From contig CAWKAN010000026.1 of assembly GCA_963847615.1 (NCBI GenBank), positions 1 to 64,000 on the forward strand: DNA of 64,000 nucleotides, in the 5' to 3' direction. This DNA comes from Palsa-883 sp963847615 (GTDB lineage Bacteria; Pseudomonadota; Alphaproteobacteria; Acetobacterales; Acetobacteraceae). Shown one piece after another: positions 8,390 through 19,692 of the stretch. The translations under genes and the position numbers were made by a program. Within the stretch, counting starts at the first letter, position 1, and each line of letters begins with the position of its first letter. Below the pieces are notes generated by a model. The model was given only the letters and a program-made list of their open reading frames with translations, did no database searches and was not told the DNA's origin.

Positions 8390-9835
8390 GCCGCCCGCAC
8401 CGGGGCCGGAGGCGCACCGTCACCACGTTGCACGGGATCGGTCCCCCGCCCTCGCCGTCATGGCCGGCCCTCGTGCCGGCCATCCGCCCCCAGCCGGCGC
8501 CGCCACCACCGTCCCGCCTCACCACCGGATCGTGGTCCGGTGGCAGGCTGTTGCATGGGAGCCTGCCCCGGCGAAGGCCGGGGTTGTTGCGCAAATTTTC
8601 GCCCGCCCCGGTCGCGCCATGGCCGGCACCGCGCCGATCGGCCGAGGCAGCACCGTGCCGGCCGTCGCCCCACGCCGCGGCCCGGCACCCAGCGTCCTCA
8701 CCACCAGATCGTGGTCCGGTGGCAGGCTGTTGCATGGCATCGGTCCCCCGCCCTCGCGCCAGGCGCGCCCGCCCCCCTCCACCCTCGCCGTCATGGCCGG
8801 CCCTCGTGCCGGCCATCCGCCCCCAGCCGGCGCCGCCACCACCGTCCCGCCTCACCACCGGATCGTGGTCCGGTGGCAGGCTGTTGCATGGGAGCCTGCC
8901 CCGGCGAAGGCCGGGGTTGTTGCGCGAATTGTCGCCCGCCCCGGTCGCGCCATGGCCGGCCCCGCGCCGATCGGCCAAGGCAGCGCGGCGCCGACTGTCG
9001 CCCCGCGCCGCGGCCCGGCCCCCAGCGTCCTCACCACCGGATCGTGGTCCGGTGGCAGGCTGTTGCACGGGGTTGTGGCGCGAATTGTCGCCCGCCCCGG
9101 TCGCGCCACGGCCGGCCCCGCGCCGATCGGCCAAGGCAGCGCCGTGCCGATCCTCGCCCCGCGCCGCTGTCCCACGCCCAGCGTCCTCACCACCGGATCG
9201 TGGTCCGGTGGCAGGCTGTTGCATGGGGTTGTGGCACGCATTTTCGTCCGCCCCAGTCGCGCCGTCGCCGGCCCCGTGCCGATCCGCCATGGCAGCACCA
9301 CGCCGACCGTCGCCCCGCGCCGCTGCCCGGCCCCCACCGTCCTCACGTTGCATGGGGTTGTGGCACGAATTTCCGTCCGGCCCGGTCGCGCCAGGGCCGG
9401 CCCCGTGCCGATCCGCCACGGCAGCGCCGCGCCGACCGTCGCCTCGCGCCGCTGCCCAGCCCCCACCGGCCTCACCACCGGATCGTGGTCCGGTGGCAGG
9501 CTGTTGCATGGGGTTGTGGCACGAATTTTCGTCCGCCCCGATCGCGCCAGGGCTGGCACCGTGCCGACTGGCCACGGCAGCACCACGCCGACCGTCACCC
9601 TGTGGCGCTGCCCGGCACCCACCGGCCTCACGTTGTATGGGGTTGTGGCACGAATTTTCATCCGCCCCGGTCGCGCCAGGGCCGGCCCCGGGCCGATCGG
9701 CCATCGCGGCGCCACGCCGACCGTCGCCCCGCGCCGCTGTCCGAGCCCCACCATCCTCACCACCGGGTCGTAGCCCGGTGGCAGGCGCCGCATGGGAGCC
9801 TGCCCCGACGAAGGCCGGGGTTGTGGCACGCATTT
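8390..9835. repeat. Modular GC-rich tandem repeat array
   Basis: About nine units are recognised by a GCATGG-type start (near 8553, 8732, 8886, 9065, 9221, 9350, 9506, 9635, 9790). Spacings include 129, 156 and 179 bases, consistent with a 129-base core plus optional modules of about 27 and 23 bases. The 27-base module includes the hairpin CCACCGGA-TCGTGG-TCCGGTGG, seen at 8522, 8701, 8855, 9034, 9190, 9475 and 9760 (the last varied). The 23-base module contains CCCCGGCGAAGGCCGGGG. Long open frames exist on both strands but encode only repetitive Arg/Ala/Pro-rich sequence, so the array is probably non-coding. Confidence 0.8.
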
Positions 9836-9907
9836 TCGCCTGGCCCGGTCGCGCCATGCCCCGCCCCCGCCGATCCGCCACGGCAGCCCCCCGCGCTGGT
9901 GCCGCCC

Positions 9908-10720
9908 TCACTCCGCCGCGCTTGGCGGCGTCCCGCCCCCCGCCGCGCCGCGGCGGCGCGGCCGCACCACGTCGAGCGTCCAGCCAGGCCCCTGCTCCAG
10001 CCGCGTCACCACCGCCCCGTGGCCCGCGCCCTCGCCCGCCCCGGCCTCCCGCCCAAACTGCATCGGTTCCGCCGCCGGCCGATCCCGCCGCGCCGGCGCC
10101 GCCCACCGCCCCGCCGGCAGCGTCCGCACCGCCGGGGACGGCGCGGCCTCCGCCGCGCGAACCGCGCCGGCATCGGGCCGGTCAGCCGCCGCCACTGCCC
10201 TGGGGGCCACAGCCGCCGGCGCGCGCCGCCGCCCGCCCGCGCCGTCGCCAGCCGCGCCGCCGGCCGCCGCCCCACCACCCCACGCCGCGTCCAGCGTCGG
10301 GAGATCGACCGCCTCGGCCGTCACCGTGCCGAACAACGGCGCCGGCTTCTGCTGCTCGCGCGCCAGCGCCCGCCCGGCCGCCCCCGCCGTCCGCACCAGC
10401 TCCGCCGCGCCGCGGCCGAGCCGACAGATCTGCGCCACCGTCGCCCCCGGCGCATAAGCCTGGCGCGCCAGCGTGTCCGCCAGCTCGCGCAGCACCAGGA
10501 TCTGCGCCGCCAGCCGGGCCTGCGCCGCGGTGGCCGGCATCAGCGTGGCGATCTCCTCGACCAGCCGCGCCAGCCGCGCCTGCCGCCAGGACGCCGACGC
10601 CTCCGCCGGCGGTGGTGGCAGCGCCGCCAGCGTGGCGGCCAGCAGGTCGGGGCTGAGGTGGTATGTCGGCATCATCTCGCGGATGACGTCCTGGGTGATG
10701 CCGTTGGCGGGAAGGGTCAT
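9908..10720 (-). CDS. Hypothetical protein, helical N-terminus and low-complexity C-terminus
   Basis: The first half (about 120 residues) looks like a genuine helical protein: MPTYHLSPDLLAATLAAL, a basic RQARLARLVEEI helix and AAQILVLRELADTL. The second half is Ala/Gly/Pro/Arg-rich low complexity. ATG 10720 is preferred; a TTG seven codons upstream is possible. No family is recognised. Downstream on the same strand lies the repeat array. Confidence 0.5.
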   Translation of the reverse strand: MTLPANGITQDVIREMMPTYHLSPDLLAATLAALPPPPAEASASWRQARLARLVEEIATLMPATAAQARLAAQILVLRELADTLARQAYAPGATVAQICRLGRGAAELVRTAGAAGRALAREQQKPAPLFGTVTAEAVDLPTLDAAWGGGAAAGGAAGDGAGGRRRAPAAVAPRAVAAADRPDAGAVRAAEAAPSPAVRTLPAGRWAAPARRDRPAAEPMQFGREAGAGEGAGHGAVVTRLEQGPGWTLDVVRPRRRGAAGGGTPPSAAE

Positions 10721-10870
10721 GCGAGGTGGCTCCGGCTGCAATCGGTTGATCGGGAATGGAGAGATATACTAACTGTATGGGAAATTCAAACTAACATCGG
10801 TCCCGGCGACCGCGGCCGCAACCCAAACCCGGCGCATCCCGTCAGCCGCGCCGCCCCCGCACCACCCCCA

Positions 10871-11166
10871 TCACCCCCGCAACAACAGATCCCGCGCCTG
10901 GTTGATCCGGGACGCCAACCAATCCGACCCCCCACTGTCCGGATGCGCCCCGCGCATCAGCCGCCGATGCGCCGCGCGGATGTCCGCCTCGCTCGCCCCC
11001 GGCTGCAGCCCCAGCACCTGAAACGCCTCCTCGCGCGTCATCGCGCCCGCCCCACCGGCCCGCCCACCGGCGCCACGCCCCGTCCCGGGATGCGCCGCGC
11101 GCCAGTGCTGCCAGAGCATCGGCCCGAACATCACCAGCGCGGCGATGGCCAAGCCGCCCCGCCCGC
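10871..11166 (-). pseudogene. Truncated duplicate of the J-domain protein gene
   Basis: This segment matches the C-terminal part of the J-domain gene at 14141-14647 almost base for base, including the LQPGASEADIRAAHRRLMRG helix and the HPDSGG turn. Homology stops abruptly near 11166, inside the second membrane segment, so the first membrane helix is missing. An ATG at 11152 could start a 93-residue product. The two copies flank MCP1. Confidence 0.7.
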
Positions 11167-11170
11167 CGCT

Positions 11171-11329
11171 GATCCCACACGACTCCCGTTCAGCGGGTTA
11201 GTCCAATGCGCGGTTGTCACAGACAGACAGCCCGCGCCGACGACGATCAACCGAGCGGCGAGATCACGTTCACCGATTCTTAATCCACCTGCCGCATCCT
11301 GCGCCGCCGCCCGTTCCGCCGAGGATCCG
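11171..11329. other. Upstream region of MCP1, no gene seen
   Basis: This gap follows the break in the J-domain duplicate and precedes the MCP1 start codon. It contains a short AT-richer patch (GATTCTTAATCC) that may belong to the promoter, but no clear boxes. Confidence 0.3.
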
Positions 11330-13694
11330 ATGCATTACGCCATCAAGTGGCTCCGTCGTGCGACCCTTCGCGCCAAGCTGACGCTGCTGGTGGCGTTGGC
11401 CGCACTTGCCGTGGCAGGGTCAATCGGACTGGCGGCATCCCTGCTGCATGAACGCATGTTCAACGATCGGATCGACAAGCTTCGTACGGCGGTTCACCTG
11501 GCCGTGGGCCTCGCGCAGTCGCTTGAAGATCAGGTGGCCGCGCATAGACTGACGCAGGCGCAGGCGTTAGAGCAATTCCGCCAGGCCGCCCACGTCATGC
11601 GGTTCGATTCTGGCACGGGATATATCTACGCGCAGACCCTCGACAACATGTTTGTCGTGCATGGAACGAACCCGAAGCTTGAAGGCACGGCGTCAAAGGT
11701 CACCGATTCCCGCGGGCGATCGTTGACCAGCCTCATCGCGGCGGCGTTGCGCAACGCCGACGAGGGGGTTGTCAACTATGCGTTTCCCAAGCCGGGGCAG
11801 ACGATGCCGCAGCCCAAGGTTGCCTATGTCGCTCGATTCGCACCTTGGAACCTGGTGTTCGCGGCGGGTGCCTACACTGATGATCTCGACGCCGCGTTCC
11901 GGGCAGTGCTGTCGAAACTGGTGGCGGTCGGTGGCGTGATCCTGGGCGTGACGCTGTTAGCTGCCTGGCTGATTGGCCGTGACATCCGGGGGTCGCTGGA
12001 ACGGTTGCGCGCTGCCATGGCACAATTGGCGAGCGGTGACCTGAACACAGAAATCCCCGGCATCGAGCGAGGCGACGAGGCCGGCCAAATCGCCAACTCG
12101 GTGATGGGCTTCAAGGACCACATGCTCAAGCTCGCCGCCAGCGAGTTGGCGGAGCACCAGCGCGCCGAAGCGGAGAAACGCGCGGCGCTGGTCGCGATGG
12201 CGGAAACGATAGAGCGCGAGGCCGCGGTGGTGGTGGACAGGGTCAGCCACCACACCGGCGCGATGACGACGAGCGCCGATCACATGCGTGTGTCGGCCGA
12301 GCGCGCTGGTGTCTCCGCCCACGGCTCCGCGACCGCGGCGGCGCAGGCTCTGGCCAATGCCCAGACTGTGGCGAGTGCCGCCGAACAGCTCACGGCATCG
12401 ATCCGGGAGATTGGCACGCAGGTGGAGCATTCCAGCGAAGTGGTCAGCCGTGCGGTGGCCGCAGGCACCGAGACACGGGCGACGATCGCGACCCTGAGCG
12501 AGCAGGTCACGCAGATCGGGGTGGTCGCCGACATGATCAACGACATTGCGGCGCGGACCAATCTGCTGGCGCTCAATGCCACCATCGAGGCGGCGCGCGC
12601 CGGGGATGCGGGCAAGGGTTTTGCCGTGGTCGCCTCCGAGGTGAAGCAGCTCGCCATGCAGACCGCCCGCTCCACCGAGGAGATCGGCCGACATATTGCC
12701 CGGGTAGGCGCCGCCACCAGCGCCTCGGTTGCCGCGGTCGCCCGCATGGAGCAGACCGTCAATGAGATCAACGAGATCGCCGGTTCGATCGCCGCGGCGA
12801 TGGAGCAACAAGGCGCCGCGACCGCCGAAATCAGTCGCAGCGTTGCGGAAACGGCGAACGCAGCTAACCAGGTGACCGAGCGAACTGCCGAGGTTTCCGC
12901 CGAGGCGGCACAGACCGGACATCGCGCCGACGAATTCCTTGATCACACGACCGCTCTGGATGCCGGGGTGAAAGAGTTGCGGCGCGTGGTGATGCAACTG
13001 GTGCGAACTGCCAGTGCAGAGGCGGATCGCCGCAAGCACCGCCGCCGCCCGTGCCTGACAGACGCCACGATCACCTGTCAGGGCAAGACAGCAAGCGGCG
13101 TACTCCGCAACATTTCGGAAGGTGGCTGCTTCGCCGAAACGTCGTTGCAATGCGGTATCGGCCAGCGGATCGATCTGTTCATGGACCGTTTCGGCATGCG
13201 GCAGCAGGGCACCACGGTATACATGGCTGGAGATGGTGTCGGCGTCGCATTCTCCGGCGATGGCCTGCAAGCCAGGGACGCTGACCGCATCAGCCTGGAG
13301 ACGATCCCGGAACTGGTGAGGCTGGCCAAGGGCGATCACGTCGCTTTCGTCAAGAAAGTGGTCGACGCCGTTGCGGCGGGTGAGAAGCTGCCACACGGCA
13401 GCCTGCCCACAGAGCATCATTGCCGCCTCGGCCGTTGGTACGACGGCGTCAGCGATCCTGCCACCCGAGCGCTGGGCTCGTTCAAGGCGCTTAACGAGCC
13501 ACATCAAGCGGTCCACGACTTCAGGCATCCGGGCGCTGGCCGCTCTGTCGGCTGACGACATGCTAGCGGCCCGGCGCGAGGTCGCGGTGTTGAAGGCGGC
13601 GTCTGTACAGGTTCTGCAAATTCTCGACGAATTCGGCCGAGCTTACCCCTCCACTATCCCCGCGAACCAGTCCGACACGATGAAGGCCGCCTGA
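11330..13694 (+). CDS. Methyl-accepting chemotaxis protein with PilZ and CZB domains (MCP1, one frameshift)
   Basis: Domain order is: TM1 (about 15-36), a Cache-type periplasmic sensor (FDSGTGYIYAQ..NMFVVHG), TM2 (about 198-217), HAMP, the methyl-accepting signalling domain with the hairpin tip (INDIAARTNLLALNATIEAA), PilZ (RKHRRRPCL and NISEGG, the c-di-GMP binding signature) and a zinc-binding CZB domain (HHCRLGRWY). One extra T at 13520-13521 breaks the last 55 codons; removing it restores the CZB end, as in MCP3, to the stop at 13694. Without correction, translation stops at 13555. It probably couples an external signal, c-di-GMP and zinc or redox state to chemotaxis. Confidence 0.85.
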
Positions 13695-14140
13695 CCTCGG
13701 TGCACCCGGTCGGTGCCGATCGTCCCCGGCGGTCAAACCGGATCAACATCAGCGCGTGAACGGCGTCGAGGTGGCCATCGGTCGAGACGTGCGCGTGGCC
13801 GTGTTTCACGGTGCGATTCTGCACCGGATTTGGCCATGAGAAAACCTGCCTTATCATGCGCAGAATGTCGCATCCCATTGGAGTTACGCCGTGATTCCCC
13901 CAAGGCTTGGGGCGGGACGGGTTGCCACCGACAGGGTTCGGCCAAGCGCGACACTGCGCCACCTATCCGGAACCCCCGGTTCCGGCCAGGGCGGCCTGAT
14001 GCGATCGGTGTCCCCTCGGGGTCGGCAAGCGACGGTCAGGGTCACCTCCCCGGACGCGATCGCAGGCGTTGGCCGGCCCGCCCGCGCGACCGCGGCCGAA
14101 ACAAGGCCCCCGCCCCTCAACCGCCCCGCACCAACCCCCC
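13695..14140. other. Intergenic stretch without recognisable gene
   Basis: About 450 GC-rich bases separate MCP1 from the J-domain gene. No protein family, RNA gene or terminator was recognised. The last part (about 14090-14140) resembles the sequence beside the truncated J-domain copy, so the duplication extends beyond the coding region. Confidence 0.4.
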
Positions 14141-14647
14141 TCACCCCCGCAACAACAGATCCCGCGCCTGGTTGATCCGCGAGGCCAACCAGTCCGACCC
14201 GCCGCTGTCCGGATGCGCCCCGCGCATCAGCCGCCGATGCGCCGCGCGGATGTCCGCCTCGCTGGCCCCCGGCTGCAGCCCCAGCACCTGATACGCCTCC
14301 TCGCGCGTCATCGCCCCCGACCGCGGTCCCGTGCGCCCACCCGCCTGCCCCGCCCCGCCGGCCCCCGCCCCACCGGCCCGCCCGCCGGCGCGTCCGCCCG
14401 GGCCACGCCCGGTCCCGGGATGCGCCGCGCGCCAGTGCTGCCAGAGCATCGGCCCGAACAGCACCAGCGCGGCGATGGCCAAGCCGCCCCGCCCGGTCAG
14501 GATCAGCAGCAGCGCCAGGCTGATGCCGCCCAGCGCCGCGATCCACGCCACCAGCGACTTGATCGAGGTGACCGAGGCGCGCTCGAACGCCCGCAGCCCG
14601 CCCCAGAACACGAACACCGCCAGCCCGCCCAGCACGAGCCACAGCAT
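14141..14647 (-). CDS. Membrane-anchored J-domain protein
   Basis: The 168-residue protein has two or three N-terminal hydrophobic segments (about 1-20, 35-52, 55-70), a Gly/Arg-rich linker, and a C-terminal J-domain (EEAYQVLGLQPGASEADI, helix RRLMRG, then HPDSGG). The HPD triad that stimulates Hsp70 ATPase is present. The arrangement resembles DjlA-like or Tim14/PAM18-like cochaperones. It begins 3 bases after the maeB stop, so both are probably co-transcribed. A truncated copy lies at 10871-11166. Confidence 0.75.
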   Translation of the reverse strand: MLWLVLGGLAVFVFWGGLRAFERASVTSIKSLVAWIAALGGISLALLLILTGRGGLAIAALVLFGPMLWQHWRAAHPGTGRGPGGRAGGRAGGAGAGGAGQAGGRTGPRSGAMTREEAYQVLGLQPGASEADIRAAHRRLMRGAHPDSGGSDWLASRINQARDLLLRG

Positions 14648-14650
14648 GGC

Positions 14651-17017
<2,367 letters not shown>

Positions 17018-17117
17018 TTGGAGGCCCCCTTCCGATGGGTGGCGTCATAGGGGAGGCGGCGGGAGGGCGCCAGACGCGCTGGCCGGGATCGTGGACGCGG
17101 TCCGCGGCTGGACGATC

Positions 17118-17468
17118 CTAGCCGCCCAGCCGATCGCGCAGCCGCTCCATGGCGCCCTTCAGTGCAGTCAGGCGTTGTGTCCGAATGCCCCACAAGATGT
17201 CGGGCCGAACAGTGCCATAATCGTGCCGAAGGATGTTGCCGGTGCCGGCAATCTCGCGCCAGGGAACCTGCGGCTCGGCTGCCTTGGTGTCGTCCGGCAG
17301 CCGGCGGCTCGCCTCGGAGATGATCTCAACGTTTCGCTCGACCAACTGGCGGACGCGCCGGTCCGCGGCGAACTGGTTGAAGTCCAATCCGTCGGTGTCC
17401 GCCTCGATGTTCGCAATCGCCTCGAGACTGTCTTCGACATAGGTCCGGGGGTCGCGACGCGGCGTCAT
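17118..17468 (-). CDS. HepT-like toxin (DUF86)
   Basis: This 116-residue helical protein belongs to the HepT/DUF86 family, toxin partners of MNT-type antitoxins. The segment VPWREIAGTGNILRHDY is the family signature. In the canonical RX4HXY motif the Arg would be at position 77, which is Gly here, while an Arg sits directly before the His (R81-H82-D83-Y84). In characterised HepT/MntA pairs the antitoxin adds AMP to a toxin tyrosine; Y84 would be the target. Its start overlaps the antitoxin stop by 4 bases. Confidence 0.8.
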   Translation of the reverse strand: MTPRRDPRTYVEDSLEAIANIEADTDGLDFNQFAADRRVRQLVERNVEIISEASRRLPDDTKAAEPQVPWREIAGTGNILRHDYGTVRPDILWGIRTQRLTALKGAMERLRDRLGG

Positions 17469-17902
17469 CCGAACACCGTCTCCGCTTCAGTCAGGATCGA
17501 GTCGCGGATCATCGGCTTGAGCGAGTCTCTTTCGACCACGTCGATCTCACGTCCAAGGTGATCGCCGAGCAGGTTCTTGACCCCGACCAGATCGATCAGG
17601 TCGAACCGTGCCGCCGGATCAACCCCGATGAGTACGTCCACATCGCTATCGGACCGAGCCGCACCATGGAGGATGGAGCCGAACAGGGCGACCGAGACGA
17701 TGCCGCGCCCGCGCAACTCCGGCTCAAGTGCCTTCAGCGCCGCGACCACATCATCCTTCTTCGGTGCCGGGCGACCGCCGCTCTCGCGGTCCTGCATCAG
17801 CCGGAGCGCGTCGCGAACAACTTCGCTTGGGTCGCTGTAGGGGCCCGTCGCGACCTTGCGACGGATGTAATCTTCCAGCTCCGGGGTCATCGAGACGTTC
17901 AT
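17465..17902 (-). CDS. ParD-like / MNT nucleotidyltransferase fusion antitoxin
   Basis: Residues 1-40 (MTPELEDYI..SDPSEVVRDALRLM) match a ParD-type antitoxin DNA-binding and dimerisation module. Residues 50-145 are a minimal nucleotidyltransferase with the GSX10DXD motif (G75-S76, D87, D89) and a third acidic residue at D121. Antitoxins of HepT modules normally consist of the MNT domain alone, so this looks like a fusion that adds operator binding. ATG 17902 is chosen; ATG 17917 with an upstream AAGAG is an alternative adding five residues. It is the first gene of the pair with the HepT-like toxin. Confidence 0.75.
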   Translation of the reverse strand: MNVSMTPELEDYIRRKVATGPYSDPSEVVRDALRLMQDRESGGRPAPKKDDVVAALKALEPELRGRGIVSVALFGSILHGAARSDSDVDVLIGVDPAARFDLIDLVGVKNLLGDHLGREIDVVERDSLKPMIRDSILTEAETVFG

Positions 17903-18102
17903 GGTGGTCGGCCTCATCTCTTGGGGGCTGCCCCGCCTTATACAGGCAGGAGGCCGGGCGGTGGGAGTCGAGCGCTGCTTGGCGGAATGCGTCGTCCTGG
18001 GCGGTCGTCCTGTGGATTGGTCGCAGGCATCATGGTCGCCACACACTGGGTTGGCGACGAGCGTCCTGCGCGAGAGCAGGGAATGAGGACTCGGCGCGAA
18101 AT

Positions 18103-18510
18103 GGCGGCGACCACGGCGCAGAAGCGGGCCGGGTCGGCGGCGTCCACCTCGATGTCGAACACGTCGATGCCGGCGAACTTCTTGAACAGGACCGCCTTGC
18201 CCTCCATCACCGGCTTGCCGGCCAGCGCGCCGATATTGCCCAGCCCGAGCACCGCGGTGCCGTTGGAGACCAACCCCACCAGGTTGCCGCGCGCGGTATA
18301 CAGCCGCGCGTTGTCCGGATCGTCGACGATCGCCTCGCAGGCGGCGGCGACGCCGGGCGAGTAGGCCAGCGCCAGGTCGCGCTGGTTGGCCATGCGCTTG
18401 GGCACCTCGATCGCCAGCTTCCCCGGCCGCGGCAGCCGGTGGTAGTCCAGCGCCGCCCGGCGGAAATCGTCGTCCATTTGGAGGCCCCCTTCCGATGGGT
18501 GGCGTCATAC
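18103..18510 (-). pseudogene. Duplicated 5' end of maeB
   Basis: This block repeats about 405 bases of maeB: the upstream region and the first 120 codons, with a few substitutions. After the conserved DIEVDAADPARFC segment the reading frame diverges into unrelated sequence, so only an N-terminal fragment could be made. Together with the intact gene at 14651-17017 it brackets the toxin-antitoxin pair. Confidence 0.85.
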
Positions 18511-18719
18511 AGGCTGAGGCCGGGTCGGCGCCAGCCGCGCCCCGCGCCCCGGCCCGCGGCCAAGCGCCACGCGCCGGGCCACCACGGCGCCGCGCACGCG
18601 TGTTGTCACCGCCCGCAATATATTCTAGATTCTAACACATAATGTCAGATATATTAAATATAGAAGTGGGAGCGCGGCGCGAGCAACCGGCGCCGGGTTT
18701 TCCCGCGGGGGCGTGCAGC
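18511..18719. other. AT-rich promoter region of the glycan cluster
   Basis: Between the maeB fragment and the glycosyltransferase, the stretch 18617-18665 is sharply AT-rich compared with its surroundings (ATATTCTAGATTCTAACAC and ATATATTAAATATAG). It is the best candidate promoter for the plus-strand cluster that follows. No reading frame here is convincing; an in-frame ATG at 18642 adds 26 unlikely residues to the glycosyltransferase. Confidence 0.4.
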
Positions 18720-19686
18720 ATGATCTCGGTCATCGTCCCGGCGAAGAACGAGGAGCAGAACCTGCCGGCGCTGATGCAGCGGCTGTTTCCCGTCCTGCGC
18801 GGGCTTGGCCAGACATTCGAAGTGATCGTGGTGAACGACGGCAGCAGCGACGACTCGCTGCGCGTGCTGCGCGCCCTGGTCGCCGCCCACCCCGAGCTGC
18901 GGGTGATCGACCTGGCCCGCAACTACGGCCAGACCGCGGCGATGATGGCCGGCATTCGATCACGCGCGCGGCGACATCATCGTGCCGATCGACGCCGACC
19001 TGCAGAACGATCCCGCCGACATCCCGCTGCTGCTCGCCAAGCTGGCCGAGGGCTACGACGTCGTCTCCGGCTGGCGCAAGGACCGCCAGGACGCCGCCAT
19101 CCGCCGCAACTTCGTCAGCCGCGTCGCCAACGCGGTGATCTCCCGCCTCTCCGGCGTGCACCTGCACGACTACGGCTGCTCCTTGAAAGCCTATCGGCGC
19201 AGCGTGATCGGCCCGGTGCGGCTGTATGGCGAGATGCACCGTTTCGTGCCGATCTACGCCTCCTGGTATGGCGCGCGCATCGCCGAGGTCCCGGTCAGGC
19301 ACAACCCGCGGCTGCACGGAACCTCCAATTACGGGCTGGAGCGCGTCCTGAAGGTCGTGCTCGACCTCATGGTGGTGCGGTTCCTCGATCGCTGGATCGG
19401 CAAGCCGATCTACATCTTCGGCGGCTTCGGCGCGCTGTGGTTCGTGGTTGCCGCGCTCAGCGCCACCTACATGCTGTACCTGAAATTCTTCGGCAACCTG
19501 TCGATGATCCAGACGCCGCTGCCGCTGCTGGTGGTGATGTCGATCATGATGGGCGTCATGAGCATCTGCATCGGCCTGGTCGCCGAGATCGTGGTGCGCA
19601 CCTACTTCGAATTGCAGGGCAAGACCATCTATCACGCCCGCGAACTGATCAACCTCGACGCGCCGCCGTCGCACAAGCGTGGCTGA
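18720..19686 (+). CDS. GT2 glycosyltransferase, polyprenyl-phosphate type (one frameshift)
   Basis: The N-terminus ISVIVPAKNEEQNLP and VVNDGSSDDS are the GT-A fold nucleotide-binding strands; IDADLQNDP is the metal-binding DxD region; a HGTSNYGLERV segment and two C-terminal membrane helices follow. This is the architecture of GtrB/ArnC-like enzymes that load a sugar onto undecaprenyl phosphate. One extra T at 18955-18956 shifts the frame between MMAGI and DHARGDII; removing it joins both parts. It starts a cluster with asnB-type, GtrA-like and methyltransferase genes. Confidence 0.82.
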
Positions 19687-19692
19687 TCCGGC

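Noticed and set aside
8390..9835. Possible CRISPR array
   Set aside because: Repeats are 129-179 bases with near-continuous similarity; there are no short unique spacers and no cas genes.
8199..10106. Long open reading frames on both strands across 8.2-10.1 kb
   Set aside because: They consist of tandem-repeat translations in very GC-rich DNA, where stop codons are rare; amino-acid composition is repetitive Arg/Ala/Pro/Gly.
8201..13555. A 1784-codon frame ending in MCP1
   Set aside because: Only the part from ATG 11330 has family similarity; upstream is repeat DNA and an antisense gene.
17465..18508. Single 347-codon protein joining maeB start, linker and antitoxin
   Set aside because: The maeB-derived part is in a frame unrelated to malic enzyme; only the region from 17902 has family similarity.
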